Origin: CAWDDG01 sp963801065
GTDB lineage: Bacteria > Actinomycetota > Actinomycetes > Jiangellales > Jiangellaceae
DNA length: 64,000 nt
Assembly (NCBI GenBank): GCA_963801065.1
Contig: CAWDDG010000008.1
Location: 434,001-498,000 of the forward strand
Direction: 5' to 3'
Shown here: piece by piece, positions 33,683 through 44,192 of the stretch
Layout of the letters: each line of letters begins with the position of its first letter
Position numbering within the stretch: the stretch's first letter is position 1
Notes under the pieces: model-generated
Told to the model about the DNA's origin: nothing
What the model saw: only the letters and a program-made list of their open reading frames with translations
Databases searched by the model: none
Made by a program: the position numbers and the translations under genes

Positions 33683-34900
33683 TCAGCGTCGTAGATCCGC
33701 AAAGAAAGCCCGGACGTCATCGACGAGAAGGTCGGGCGTCTCCATCGCAGCGAAGTGGCCACCACGGTCGAATTCCGACCAGTGCGCAAGACTCTCGGCT
33801 GGGTCGATCACCCTGCGGATGCTGTTGTCCGCGGCGAAGACCGCGACTCCCGTCGGCACGCCGAGCTGCGCCGTGGGACCCGCCTCGGCACTATCGTCCT
33901 GCTCCGCCGCACCGCCCCCGCCGTGCTCTTCGACGAACGCACGGAATGCCTGCATGCCCTCGTAGGTGATGTGGGCCGATGGCCCACCGGTGCCCGTGAA
34001 CCAGTAGATGCTGACGTTCGTCAGCAGTTGGTCGCGGTCGACGGCGTCCTCGGGCAGCTTCGCGGCCGGATCGGTCCACTCCTTGAACTTCTCAACGATC
34101 CACGCCAGTTGACCGACCGGCGAGTCGGTGAGCGAGTGGGCCAGCGTCTGCGGCCGGGTGGACTGGAGCTGCAGGTAGCCCAGCCCGTCCTGCTGGAATC
34201 TGTTGAACCGCTCGGCCCGCAGCTTGTCAGCGTCGGAAAGGCCGTCGACCTCGACCGGCGGGCCGAACGGGTACGGCCCAGGGCCGTTGGTGTGCGCACC
34301 CACCACCCGATCCGGCACGAGAATCGCCAGCATCCCGGTCACCCCGGCGCCCACGTCGCCGCCTTGCGCCGCGAAACGCTCGTACCCCAGTCGGCTCATC
34401 AGCTCCGCCCACGCCGCGGCGACCCGGAACAGGTTTCCCCACCCTGTCTCGCGCACCGGAGTGGAGAAGCCGAAGCCGGGCAGGGAGGGTGCGACGACGT
34501 CGAAGGCATCGGCGGGGTCGCCACCGTGAGCGCGGGGGTCGGTGAGCGGTCCGATGACCTCGACGAACTCGGCGATCGAGCTTGGCCAGCCGTGGGTGAG
34601 GATCAGCGGCAGGGCATCGGCTTCGGGCGAGCGCACATGGAGGAAGTGGATGTTCTGTCCGTCGATCTCGGTGGTGAACTGGGGGAGCTCGTTGAGCTTT
34701 GCCTCCTGAGCACGCCAGTCGAACCCGGTGCGCCAGTAATCGGCCAGCCCCTTGAGGTAGCCGGCGGGCACGCCCCGACTCCAGCCCACGCCGGGCAGGT
34801 CCTCGGCCCAGCGGGTCCTGGCCAGCCGGTCGTGCAGGTCGTCGAGGTCGGACTGCGGGATGTCGATCCGGAACGGCCGGATCTGCTGGGAGGTCTCCAT
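33683..34900 (-). CDS. Epoxide hydrolase family alpha/beta hydrolase
   Basis: The 405-residue enzyme has the EHN domain (FRIDIPQSDLDDLHDRLARTRW), oxyanion HGWPSS, nucleophile Asp in AQGGDVGAGVTG and the terminal His in RGGHFAAME. It is a paralogue of the 12.8-14.0 kb enzyme, with the same LNxLPQFTTEIDG signature. ATG 34900 gives METSQQIRPF; an ATG 21 bp upstream is also possible. It is divergent from a WYL regulator 62 bp away, a common arrangement for inducible hydrolases. Confidence 0.88.
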   Translation of the reverse strand: METSQQIRPFRIDIPQSDLDDLHDRLARTRWAEDLPGVGWSRGVPAGYLKGLADYWRTGFDWRAQEAKLNELPQFTTEIDGQNIHFLHVRSPEADALPLILTHGWPSSIAEFVEVIGPLTDPRAHGGDPADAFDVVAPSLPGFGFSTPVRETGWGNLFRVAAAWAELMSRLGYERFAAQGGDVGAGVTGMLAILVPDRVVGAHTNGPGPYPFGPPVEVDGLSDADKLRAERFNRFQQDGLGYLQLQSTRPQTLAHSLTDSPVGQLAWIVEKFKEWTDPAAKLPEDAVDRDQLLTNVSIYWFTGTGGPSAHITYEGMQAFRAFVEEHGGGGAAEQDDSAEAGPTAQLGVPTGVAVFAADNSIRRVIDPAESLAHWSEFDRGGHFAAMETPDLLVDDVRAFFADLRR

Positions 34901-34923
34901 GCCCCGAAACCTAGAGGACATTG

Positions 34924-34947
34924 CGGAAGACTTCGTTCCTCATTCCG
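34924..34947. promoter_or_regulatory. Dyad symmetry between hydrolase and WYL gene
   Basis: The 62-bp divergent spacer contains CGGAA and TTCCG arms 14 bp apart, with a perfect GAAGACTTC palindrome beside the left arm. This is a candidate operator for the WYL regulator. Confidence 0.3.
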
Positions 34948-34962
34948 TGAGACGCTGATGAA

Positions 34963-35982
34963 ATGTTGGAGACGTCCGCGCGGCTTCTGCGGCTGCTGTC
35001 GCTGCTGCAAACCCGGCGCGACTGGAACGGGCCCCAACTCGCCGGACGGCTCGGGGTCACCGTCCGCACGATCCGCAACGACGTCGACAAGCTGCGGAGC
35101 CTGGGCTATCCGGTCAACGCCACCCTGGGTGTCGCGGGCGGTTACCACCTCGGCGCCGGCGCCAACCTACCGCCGCTGCTGCTCGACGACGACGAGGCGG
35201 TCGCTGTCGCCGTCGGCCTGCGGACGGCGGCCGGAGGCTCCGTCGCCGGCATCGAGGAGACCTCGGTCAGCGCGCTCGCCAAGCTCGAACAGGTGCTGCC
35301 GTCCCGTCTTCGTCACCGGGTCAACGCCCTGCAGACTGCCACCGTCCCGATCGGGAGCGCGGGCGCCACCGTCGACCCGGCCGTGCTGACCGCGATCGCC
35401 GCCACCTGCCGCGACAACGAGCGACTGCGCTTCGACTACCGCAGCCATGACGGCGTCGAGAGCCTTCGCACCGTCGAGCCGCACCGGCTTGCTCACACCG
35501 GCCGCCGCTGGTACCTGGTTGCTTGGGACATCGACCGCGACGAATGGCGGACCTTCCGCGTCGACCGCATCGCTCCGCGCATTCCGACCGGCCCACGATT
35601 CACCCCACGCGAGCCACCCGACGGCGATCTCGCCTCCTTCGTCGCGAAGGGCACCGGGTCGGCGCTCTGGAGGTACCGCTTCCGGGTCAAGCTGTACGCG
35701 GCCGCCGATGTGGTGGCCGCACGCCTACCACCACCGGTGACGATCGAGCCGGTAGACGATCACACCTGCATCATGCACGCAGGATCCGACACGCTCGACC
35801 TCGCGGCGGTCCATGTCGGCATGCTCGACGTCGACTTCGACGTCATCGAGCCACCCGAACTGGTCGACCACCTTCGCAAGCTGGCCGACCGCTACCTCCG
35901 CGCCGTGAACAACCGGCCGGCACCAGCCGGGGTGACGCGCGGCCACTCATCCACAAGCGGCCACTCATCCACAACAGGGTGA
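34963..35982 (+). CDS. YafY-type HTH/WYL domain regulator
   Basis: The 339-residue protein has an N-terminal HTH_11 (RLLRLLSLLQTRRDWNGPQL, GVTVRTIRNDVDKLRSLGY), a middle WYL domain (LRFDYRSHDG..., RRWYLVAWDIDRDEWRTFRVDRI) and a WCX C-terminal part. Such regulators bind small ligands or nucleic acid. ATG 34963 starts the canonical N-terminus. Divergent orientation suggests that it controls the epoxide hydrolase. The last 13 codons contain a tandem duplication (GHSSTS/GHSSTT). Confidence 0.9.
   Translation: MLETSARLLRLLSLLQTRRDWNGPQLAGRLGVTVRTIRNDVDKLRSLGYPVNATLGVAGGYHLGAGANLPPLLLDDDEAVAVAVGLRTAAGGSVAGIEETSVSALAKLEQVLPSRLRHRVNALQTATVPIGSAGATVDPAVLTAIAATCRDNERLRFDYRSHDGVESLRTVEPHRLAHTGRRWYLVAWDIDRDEWRTFRVDRIAPRIPTGPRFTPREPPDGDLASFVAKGTGSALWRYRFRVKLYAAADVVAARLPPPVTIEPVDDHTCIMHAGSDTLDLAAVHVGMLDVDFDVIEPPELVDHLRKLADRYLRAVNNRPAPAGVTRGHSSTSGHSSTTG
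35939..35974 (+). repeat. 18-bp tandem duplication in gene 3' end
   Basis: GCGGCCACTCATCCACAA occurs twice head-to-tail, duplicating six codons at the C-terminus of the WYL regulator just before its stop. A recent slippage event is likely. Confidence 0.85.
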
Positions 35983-36091
35983 TCTCGGTCCCCGCCGTCC
36001 ACAGCCGGCCGTCCAGCCGTCGCGCCCGGCTGGCGTTCCGGGCACGCTCGTCGCCGTCCACCACTGGCATGAGGAGCGCAGGAGGCGCCCG

Positions 36092-36643
36092 ATGAGCGAG
36101 GCAATCATCACCCTGGTCGGCAACATCGCGAGCGATGTCCGCACCGTCAAGTCCGAGCGCGGCACGGCGATCACGAGCTTCCGGTTCGCCCAGACACCCC
36201 GGCGCATCGATCGCAACACCGGCCGCTGGGGCGACGGGCCCACGTCGTTCTACGGCGTCACGTGCTGGCGTTCGCTGGCCGAGCACGGCTCCGAGTCGCT
36301 GCACAAGGGCGACCCTGTCATCGTCGTCGGCAGGCTGCGGATCCGGGACTGGAAGAGCGACGACGGTCGCGCCGGCCGCGATGCCGAGATCGACGCGATC
36401 ACCGTCGGCCACGACCTGGTCCGGGGGAAGTCGGCGTTCACCCGGGTCCGGCGCGATCGGATCGAGCCGGCCGACGAGGCCGAGCTCGCCACGAGCCTGC
36501 GGATGGGCCTTCTCGTCGAGGAGCAGGCACGGGCGGCCGGCGAACCAGACGAACCGGACGACGACGAGGCTCCCGAGGCCGACGGCGCCCCGGCGTCGGC
36601 CGCCTTCGCCTCGGCCGGCGGTCGCGGGGACCGAGCAGCCTGA
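36092..36643 (+). CDS. Single-stranded DNA-binding protein
   Basis: The 183-residue protein has an OB-fold SSB domain: ITLVGNIASDVRTVKSERGT, FRFAQTPRRID, TSFYGVTCWRSLAEH, KGDPVIVVGRLRIRDW. The C-terminal third is acidic and Ala-rich but lacks the DDIPF-type protein-interaction tip, so it is a secondary SSB rather than the replicative one. AGGAGG precedes ATG 36092. It lies upstream of ettA with 114 bp between. Confidence 0.9.
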   Translation: MSEAIITLVGNIASDVRTVKSERGTAITSFRFAQTPRRIDRNTGRWGDGPTSFYGVTCWRSLAEHGSESLHKGDPVIVVGRLRIRDWKSDDGRAGRDAEIDAITVGHDLVRGKSAFTRVRRDRIEPADEAELATSLRMGLLVEEQARAAGEPDEPDDDEAPEADGAPASAAFASAGGRGDRAA

Positions 36644-36757
36644 GAACCCCGCGAGCCGTCAAGGGTGGTGCCGTATTTCCGGTCGGCGGGGCCGCGGCCG
36701 CCCCGCCGGCCGGCGATTACGAGGCAGGCTGCCCGACCCCGTAGGCTTGTCGGCGCT

Positions 36758-38434
<1,677 letters not shown>

Positions 38435-38497
38435 GGGAACGACGGGCACTCTGACCGGGGCACCGGCTCCGTCGCGCCCGTGCGGCAGGATGGGCCG

Positions 38498-38947
38498 GTG
38501 CCCCGTCACGTCACCCAGGTTCCGCTGCGATGGGCCGACATGGACGCGTTCGGCCACGTCAACAACGTGGTCTACCTGCGATATCTGCAGGAGGCGCGGG
38601 TGGACATGCTCTTCGTGCATGCGCCGGCCCACGGCGCCGAGAAGCTGGCGCGCGGCGTGGTCGTCCACCGGCACGAGATCGGCTACCGTGCTCCGCTGCA
38701 CTTCAGACCGGCGCCCGTGCGGGTGGAGACCTGGGTGACCGAGGTCCGGGTGGCTACGTTCACGCTTGGCTACGAGGTGCTCGACGAGTCGCCGTCCGGA
38801 GAGCGAACGGTCTACGCCGTCGCGTCGTCGATTCTTGTTCCGTACGACCTGACCGACGGTCGCCCGCGGCGGGTCGCTCCTGAGGAGCGCGCGGTGCTGG
38901 CGACCTTCCTCGAGCCCGACGGACCCGTGCCGGGAAGGGCGGCCTGA
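38498..38947 (+). CDS. Hotdog-fold acyl-CoA thioesterase
   Basis: The 149-residue protein has the 4HBT/FcbC-type core: VPLRWADMDAFGHVNNVVYL with the catalytic Asp, then YLQEAR and HEIGYRAPLHF. It hydrolyses an acyl-CoA thioester. GTG 38498 is favoured; GTG 38480 is possible. The stop shares one base with the next gene's ATG (TGATG), so the two thioesterases are co-translated. Confidence 0.88.
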   Translation: MPRHVTQVPLRWADMDAFGHVNNVVYLRYLQEARVDMLFVHAPAHGAEKLARGVVVHRHEIGYRAPLHFRPAPVRVETWVTEVRVATFTLGYEVLDESPSGERTVYAVASSILVPYDLTDGRPRRVAPEERAVLATFLEPDGPVPGRAA

Positions 38948-39345
38948 TGCGCCACGTCTTCGAGTGCGCCGTGCGGTTCGACGACCTCGACTCCTACGGG
39001 CACGTGAACAACGTGACCTTCGTCGAGTACCTCCAGGAAGCCCGGATCGACTTCGCACACCGGTTCCTCGCCGACGCGCTCGGTCCGCACGAGGGCGCCG
39101 TCGTCGCGCACCAGTCGATCGAGTACGTGCAGCCGGTGCCGTTCCGGACGACGCCGCTGCAGGTCGAGGTCTGGGTGGCCCGGATCGGGCGGTCGTCCTA
39201 CGACGTGGCGTACGAGGTCCGCGACGCGGAGACGGTGTTCGCCCGTGCGACGGGTGCGCTCGTGTCGTACGACGTCGCCGCGCAGAAGGCCCGGCCGCTC
39301 ACCGACGTCGAGCGGGTGGCGCTCACGAGGTTCCTCGAGCCGTGA
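38947..39345 (+). CDS. Hotdog-fold acyl-CoA thioesterase
   Basis: The 132-residue paralogue of the upstream gene keeps VRFDDLDSYGHVNNVTFVEY, YLQEARIDFAH and HQSIEYVQPVPF. The tandem pair may form a heteromeric enzyme. ATG 38947 overlaps the first thioesterase's stop; its own TGA overlaps the GTG of the following hypothetical gene (GTGA). Confidence 0.88.
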   Translation: MRHVFECAVRFDDLDSYGHVNNVTFVEYLQEARIDFAHRFLADALGPHEGAVVAHQSIEYVQPVPFRTTPLQVEVWVARIGRSSYDVAYEVRDAETVFARATGALVSYDVAAQKARPLTDVERVALTRFLEP

Positions 39346-39977
39346 CTCTCTTGGTGCCCAAGCACCCGGCGGCCGCTGCAGACCTGGCGACATTCGCGCG
39401 GCGGGTGGCCCGTTTCGAGGCGGATGCGGTCATCCGGATCGTCGCCGACGGAACGGTCGCCGGATGCTTCGCCGAGACTCCGTTCGACGCGCTCGCGCTC
39501 CGTGCCGTCGCGTTGGCCGAGCCGCTCTCGGCAGACGTCGTCGTCGAGGCCGGAACTCTTGCAGCCCGCGCAGTCGGTGCGAATGGCGAGGTGGAGCTTC
39601 CGCCGGCACTGCCCGCGCTTCGCTGGACGAGCAGCCTGCCGCCGCGGTCGGGCTGGACAGAGCTGGCCCGGCTCGCGGGGTCCGAGGTGGCGGCGCGGGT
39701 GGGGTCGGGGGTCGAGGAGTTCCGGAAGCGTGGCCCGGAAGTGAGCGCCGGCCAGGCGCTGCGCGAAGGCCGGGCGTCTCTGGAGGCGCTGGCGGCGGTG
39801 ATCTGGGACCGTGAGCTGGCCGCGGGCATTCCGCTTCGTCTGGCGCACGCCGCCGACTCCTACGGCTTCCTCGGTGACGGCGACGTCGTGCTGCGCGGAG
39901 TCGGCCCGTGGTGGCGGCTCGACGCCTCGCACGGCTCAGTGCTCGCCCGCCGCGGCCTGGCGCTGTTCGCGCTCTGA
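39342..39977 (+). CDS. Conserved hypothetical protein in ettA/thioesterase array
   Basis: The 211-residue protein begins with GTG (TLLVPKHPAAAADLATFARRV) overlapping the thioesterase stop by 4 bp. It has a helical middle (VAARVGSGVEEFRKRG, GRASLEALAAVIWDRE) and an end GDVVLRGVGPWWRLD. No membrane segment or catalytic motif is recognised. Tight coupling suggests a shared role with the thioesterases. I recall similar neighbours in other actinobacteria but no function. Confidence 0.65.
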   Translation: MTLLVPKHPAAAADLATFARRVARFEADAVIRIVADGTVAGCFAETPFDALALRAVALAEPLSADVVVEAGTLAARAVGANGEVELPPALPALRWTSSLPPRSGWTELARLAGSEVAARVGSGVEEFRKRGPEVSAGQALREGRASLEALAAVIWDRELAAGIPLRLAHAADSYGFLGDGDVVLRGVGPWWRLDASHGSVLARRGLALFAL

Positions 39978-40004
39978 GGTGGGCGATCCGAGCGCAACCC
40001 TGCG

Positions 40005-40180
40005 CTAAGAGGTGGCTCGCCCGTGGAGCACGAGCGCCCAGGTGAGGCACCCGAAGGCGACCGTGGACGTCGCCACGCGGGCGATGTTCCAGCGGGCCCA
40101 CCTGGCTTCGTCGAACCGCTCGCGCACCGCAGCGAGATCGGAGATGCGGTCGGGGTCTCCGGCCGCCTGGATCGCATTGT
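40005..40180 (-). pseudogene. DUF1772-type membrane protein remnant
   Basis: The minus strand reads QLNNAIQAAGDPDRISDL, RERFDEARWARWNIARVATS and FGCLTWALVLHG before TAG 40005. This is the C-terminal helix region of DUF1772/anthrone-oxygenase-like proteins. The 5' part is missing: the frame is cut where the glucosidase gene ends at 40191. It is a truncated relic. Confidence 0.65.
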
Positions 40181-40190
40181 TCAGCTGGGT

Positions 40191-41831
40191 TCAGGTCGCG
40201 AGCCAGGCGGCGGCGTCCGTAGGAAGGAGGCCGTCGACGACTGGGACGCTCGTGAGGAGCACCCGCGAGTGATCGGGCAGTTCGACCGGAACGCCACCGA
40301 GGTTGACCGCGCAGGCGAACTCCGGCTCCCGAGCGAACGCGAGGACGTCCGATCCGGGAGCGGAGAGCCACGTCAACGTGCCGTCCCCCAACGCCGGGAG
40401 CTCACGCCGCCGCCGGAGCAGCAGGCGGTAGAGCTCCAGCATCGAGCCCGAGTCGTCCCGCTGGGCCTGAACGGAGTAGGCGTCCCACCCGGGCGGCTGC
40501 GGGAGCCAGGACCCGTCGACGCCGAAGCCGTATGATGGCCCGCGCACAGTCCACGGCAGGGGGACCCGGCAGCCGTCCCGGCCCCGGCGGGTGTGCCCGG
40601 ACCGCTTCCAGATCGGGTCGCGTAGCGCCGACTCGGGTAGGTCGAGCACCTCGGGGAGCCCGAGCTCCTCCCCCTGGTAGACATATGCACCGCCCGGCAA
40701 GGCAAACGTCAGCAACGCCGCGGCTCGGGCCCGGCGGAACCCGAGGGCGAGGTCGACCGGACCTGGGTCGGCATGCCTCTCGACGCCGACCAGGGCGGCT
40801 GTCTCCTTCCGGCCGTACCGCGTCGGGTGCCGCTCGACGTCGTGGTTCGACAGCACCCAGGTTGCCGGCGCATCGACCGAGCCCAGCACCGCGAGCGAGG
40901 AGTCGATCGTGGCTCGTAGCTCGGGTCCCGACCACGGGGCGCGCAGGTAGTCGAAGTTGAACGCGCTGTGCAGCTGGTCCGGCCGCACGTACTGGGCCAG
41001 CCGCGGAGGTTTGTCGACCCATGCCTCGGCAACGAACACCTTGGGTGGGTCGTAGGTGTCGGCGACGGCTCGCCACTCACGGTAGATCTCGTGAACGCTG
41101 TCACGGTCCCAGAACGGGTGGTCGTCGACGTGGGGCGGCTCGAGCAGGCTCTCGTCGTACCCGAGATCCGGCAGCTCTGGATGCTTCGCCAGCCCGTGCG
41201 CCACGTCGATCCGGAAGCCGTCGATGCCACGGTCGAACCAGAACCTCAGGACATCGGTGAACTCGCTTCGCACCTCGGGGTTGGACCAGTCCAGATCGGG
41301 CTGCGTGGCGTCGAACAGGTGGAGGTACCACTCGCCCGGGGACCCGTCGCGTTCGGACACACGGGTCCAGGCGGGGCCGCCGAACATGCTGCGCCAGTCG
41401 TTCGGCGGGAGCGCGCCCTCCGGACCCCGACCGCCACGGAAGACGTAGCGCGCCCGCTCACGCGAGCCTGGTCGGGCAGCCAGCGCCGCGGCGAACCAGC
41501 GGTGCCGGTGCGAGGTGTGGTTGGGGACGATGTCCAGGAGGATCCGCAACCCCTGTGCATGGGCGTCGCGGACCAGGGCGTCCGCCCCAGCCAGCGTGCC
41601 GAACTCGGGGGCGATGTCACGGAAGTCGGCGACGTCGTAGCCGCCGTCGTTCATCGGCGACGGGTACCACGGGGTGATCCACAACGCGTCGACGCCCAGG
41701 TCGCGCAGGTACAGCAGCCGCGACCGGATGCCGGCGATGTCGCCGAGGCCGTCGCCGGTCCCGTCGGCGAACGAACGGATGTACACCTGGTAGATGACGG
41801 CGTCGCGCCACCAGTCGGTTCGCTGGATCAC
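40191..41831 (-). CDS. GH13 alpha-glucosidase
   Basis: The 546-residue (beta/alpha)8 glycosidase has the GH13 regions DIVPNHTS, GFRIDVAHG (nucleophile Asp), VFVAEAW (acid/base Glu) and LSNHDVERH. The start WWRDAVIYQVYIRSFADGTGDG and the PWYPSPMNDGGYDV segment resemble oligo-1,6-glucosidases and alpha-glucosidases (subfamilies 23/31). No signal peptide is seen, so it is cytoplasmic and acts on maltose-, isomaltose- or trehalose-type sugars. ATG 41831. No transporter genes are adjacent. Confidence 0.92.
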   Translation of the reverse strand: MIQRTDWWRDAVIYQVYIRSFADGTGDGLGDIAGIRSRLLYLRDLGVDALWITPWYPSPMNDGGYDVADFRDIAPEFGTLAGADALVRDAHAQGLRILLDIVPNHTSHRHRWFAAALAARPGSRERARYVFRGGRGPEGALPPNDWRSMFGGPAWTRVSERDGSPGEWYLHLFDATQPDLDWSNPEVRSEFTDVLRFWFDRGIDGFRIDVAHGLAKHPELPDLGYDESLLEPPHVDDHPFWDRDSVHEIYREWRAVADTYDPPKVFVAEAWVDKPPRLAQYVRPDQLHSAFNFDYLRAPWSGPELRATIDSSLAVLGSVDAPATWVLSNHDVERHPTRYGRKETAALVGVERHADPGPVDLALGFRRARAAALLTFALPGGAYVYQGEELGLPEVLDLPESALRDPIWKRSGHTRRGRDGCRVPLPWTVRGPSYGFGVDGSWLPQPPGWDAYSVQAQRDDSGSMLELYRLLLRRRRELPALGDGTLTWLSAPGSDVLAFAREPEFACAVNLGGVPVELPDHSRVLLTSVPVVDGLLPTDAAAWLAT

Positions 41832-41840
41832 CGGGCGAGC

Positions 41841-42040
41841 CTACGGAGTGTCTTCGAGGCGGCCGTCACGGAGGTGCAGAACCCGGTCGGCGAACGACAC
41901 CAGCGCCGGGTCGTGGGTGGCCAAAAGGGCCGCGCTCTCGGACCCGTGCACCAGGTCGCGCAGCAGTGCGATCACCTGTTGACCGGTGTCGGAGTCGAGC
42001 TGCCCGGTCGGCTCGTCGGTCAGGAGCAGACGTGGCCGGG
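41841..42040 (-). pseudogene. ABC transporter ATPase 3' remnant
   Basis: The frame ending at TAG 41841 reads RPRLLLTDEPTGQLDSDTGQ (Walker B and D-loop), then ATHDPALVSFADRVLHLRDG with the switch His. This is a LolD/MacB-type ATPase. Sequence before RPRLLL does not encode Walker A or the LSGGQ motif in any frame I could follow. It is a 5'-truncated remnant next to the glucosidase. Confidence 0.75.
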
Positions 42041-42326
42041 TGGCTGCCGGCGCGGCGTGCGACGAGCCGCGTGCTGCCCAGCAAGCCTGCGATCCCTTCC
42101 GTCCGGGCGTGGGTCCGGACCGGCTGCCCACCGGGCATGACGGAACCACGAGCCATGTGACCGTCTTGTCAGCCTCGCACCACCGTGTGACTCATGGGAC
42201 GCAAGGGTCCGATTCGTAACGAAGCTGTGCCTGGGCCGCCCCGGTGCGGACGGCCTCGGGTTCCGTCGGGAACCGGCGTGGGCACCGGCGCCGAAGCCGA
42301 CGCCGGCGCGGGTAGCCGGGCGGGCC
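42041..42326. other. Intergenic region, no gene seen
   Basis: About 290 bp between an ABC ATPase remnant and the truncated hemoglobin gene. Frames here show no motif or ribosome site. It probably contains decayed sequence of the lost ABC gene. Confidence 0.4.
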
Positions 42327-42713
42327 TCAGTCGAACGTGTTGACCATCGAGTGAGCCGCCCGTTGGAGGTAGTCCCACAGCATCTCGTGCTGGGCCTTGG
42401 GCAGCTCGAGGGAGTCGACGGCGATCCGCATGTGGTGCAGCCAGTGCTCCCGCGCCTCGGGATTGACCTTGAACGGCGCGTGCCGCATCCGCAGTCGCGG
42501 GTGGCCACGCTGCTGGGAATAGGTGGTCGGCCCACCCCAGTACTGCTCGAGGAACATCCGCAGTCGCTCCTCGGCGGGACCGAGGTCCTTCTCCGGGTAG
42601 AGCGGCCGCAGGACGGGATCGTCGGCGACGCCCTGGTAGAACCGATGGACGAGGCGCTCGAACGTCTCGTGCCCGCCGACGGCGTCGTAGAAGGTCTCGA
42701 CCTGCTCGCTCAC
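42327..42713 (-). CDS. glbO: Group II truncated hemoglobin
   Basis: The 128-residue globin starts SEQVETFYDAVGGHETFERL and has YWGGPTTYSQQRGHPRLRMRH (distal Tyr/Trp region and proximal His) and WLHHMRIAVDSL. Length equals M. tuberculosis trHbO. It binds oxygen and may detoxify NO or support respiration at low oxygen. GTG 42713 is the family start. It is divergent from an OsmC-like gene 103 bp away, which may share its promoter region and redox stress role. Confidence 0.93.
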   Translation of the reverse strand: MSEQVETFYDAVGGHETFERLVHRFYQGVADDPVLRPLYPEKDLGPAEERLRMFLEQYWGGPTTYSQQRGHPRLRMRHAPFKVNPEAREHWLHHMRIAVDSLELPKAQHEMLWDYLQRAAHSMVNTFD

Positions 42714-42815
42714 GGTCCCATTCTCGCAAGCGCCGGTGTGGTCCGCCCTCGCGGTCGACGGGCACGCGCGGCAGGATGGGCGACGTCCGTGACGCCGACC
42801 CCGTGGAGGGCACGC

Positions 42816-43241
42816 ATGGCCACGACCCGTACTGCCACGACGCACTGGGAGGGCTCCCTGTTCGAGGGCGCCGGCCGGGTCTCGCTCGACTCGTCCGGGC
42901 TGGGCACCTACGACGTGACGTGGGCTTCCCGCACCGAGCAGCCGAACGGCCGCACATCGCCCGAGGAGCTGATCGCTGCCGCGCACTCGTCCTGCTTCTC
43001 GATGGCGCTGTCGAACGGACTGGCCAAGGCGGGTACTCCGCCCGCTTCGCTGCAGACGAAGGCCGAGGTCACGTTTCAGCCCGGCGAGGGGATCACCGGC
43101 AGCCACTTGACGGTGCGCGGCGACGTGCCCGGCATGAGCGCCGACGATTTCGTGAAGGCCGCCGAGGTGGCGAAAGAGGGTTGCCCGGTCAGCCAGGCGC
43201 TGAAGGGCACGACGATCACCCTGGACGCAGCGCTTGCCTGA
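42816..43241 (+). CDS. OsmC/Ohr family peroxiredoxin
   Basis: The 141-residue protein has TSPEELIAAAHSSCFSMALS with the peroxidatic Cys and VAKEGCPVSQAL with the resolving Cys, the OsmC pattern. It reduces organic hydroperoxides with lipoyl or other thiol donors. ATG 42816 follows GGAGGG. It is divergent from the truncated hemoglobin and convergent with the MscS gene. Confidence 0.92.
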   Translation: MATTRTATTHWEGSLFEGAGRVSLDSSGLGTYDVTWASRTEQPNGRTSPEELIAAAHSSCFSMALSNGLAKAGTPPASLQTKAEVTFQPGEGITGSHLTVRGDVPGMSADDFVKAAEVAKEGCPVSQALKGTTITLDAALA

Positions 43242-43264
43242 CCGGCTCCACGGAAGCTGCCGGC

Positions 43265-44182
43265 TCACTCCGGGGTTTGGAAGGGCATGACCTGCGGGAT
43301 CTCCACACCTTCGGCATCGAAGACTCGCTTGATCCGTTCCCGCAGCTCGCGAGCGACCTTCCACTGCTGCAGGGGCTCGGTCTTCACGACGACGCGGAGC
43401 ACGACCGAGTCGGCCGCCAGGCTCTCGACACCCCAGACCTCCGGATCCTCCAGCACGAACTGCTCCCACTCGGGGTCCGCCGCGAGCTCGGCGACGACGC
43501 TCTCGAGAAGAGCGCGAACCCGTTCGATGTCCTCGTTGTAGGCGACCCTGACGTCGAGCAGGGCACGGGACCACCCATAGCTGGAATTGCCGACCCGGAT
43601 CACCTCGCCGTTGCGGACGTACCAGACCGTGCCGTCGACGCTGCGCAGGCGGGTGACCCGCAGTCCCACGGCCTCGACGGTGCCCATCGCCTCGCCCATG
43701 TCGATGACGTCGCCGACGCCGTACTGGTCCTCGAGCAGCATGAAGATGCCGGAAAGGAAGTCCTTCACCAGGTTCTGGGCGCCGAACCCGAGCGCGATCC
43801 CGGCGATGCCCGCCGACGCCAGCAGTGGCCCGACGGGGTAGCCGAGGATGTCCAGCGCCATCACGACGACGATCACGCCGATCACCGCTGTGACGATGCT
43901 CTTGAGCAATGAACCCAGCGTCGTCGCCCGCAGCGCTCTGCGCTCGGAGTAGACGCCGGTCCCGCCGAAGACGACCTTGGCCACGCGCCTCGAACCGAGC
44001 AGGCGCTCAGGTGGCTCTGCCCGGGTGGCGCGCGCGACCAGCCGGTCGACCACTCTGTGCAGGAGGTAGCGGGTGATCAGTGCGAGCAGGACCAGCCCGA
44101 TCAGCTTGAGCGGGTTGCCGAGGAGTACGTCGCCCCACCATTCGCCGCTGAAGCGTTCCGGCGTGTCCTGGGCCGCTGTCAC
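43265..44182 (-). CDS. MscS family mechanosensitive channel
   Basis: The 305-residue protein has an N-terminal membrane helix (LIGLVLLALITRYLL), two further helices (IVTAVIGVIVVVMALDIL and the pore ASAGIAGIALGFGAQNLVKD), then the MscS beta domain FLSGIFMLLEDQYGVGDVID and a cytoplasmic alpha/beta domain. It should open on membrane tension to release solutes. GTG 44182. It ends close to the convergent OsmC gene, and starts 10 bp after the peptidase gene stops, so the two may be one transcript. Confidence 0.92.
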   Translation of the reverse strand: MTAAQDTPERFSGEWWGDVLLGNPLKLIGLVLLALITRYLLHRVVDRLVARATRAEPPERLLGSRRVAKVVFGGTGVYSERRALRATTLGSLLKSIVTAVIGVIVVVMALDILGYPVGPLLASAGIAGIALGFGAQNLVKDFLSGIFMLLEDQYGVGDVIDMGEAMGTVEAVGLRVTRLRSVDGTVWYVRNGEVIRVGNSSYGWSRALLDVRVAYNEDIERVRALLESVVAELAADPEWEQFVLEDPEVWGVESLAADSVVLRVVVKTEPLQQWKVARELRERIKRVFDAEGVEIPQVMPFQTPE

Positions 44183-44192
44183 GGCCAGAACG

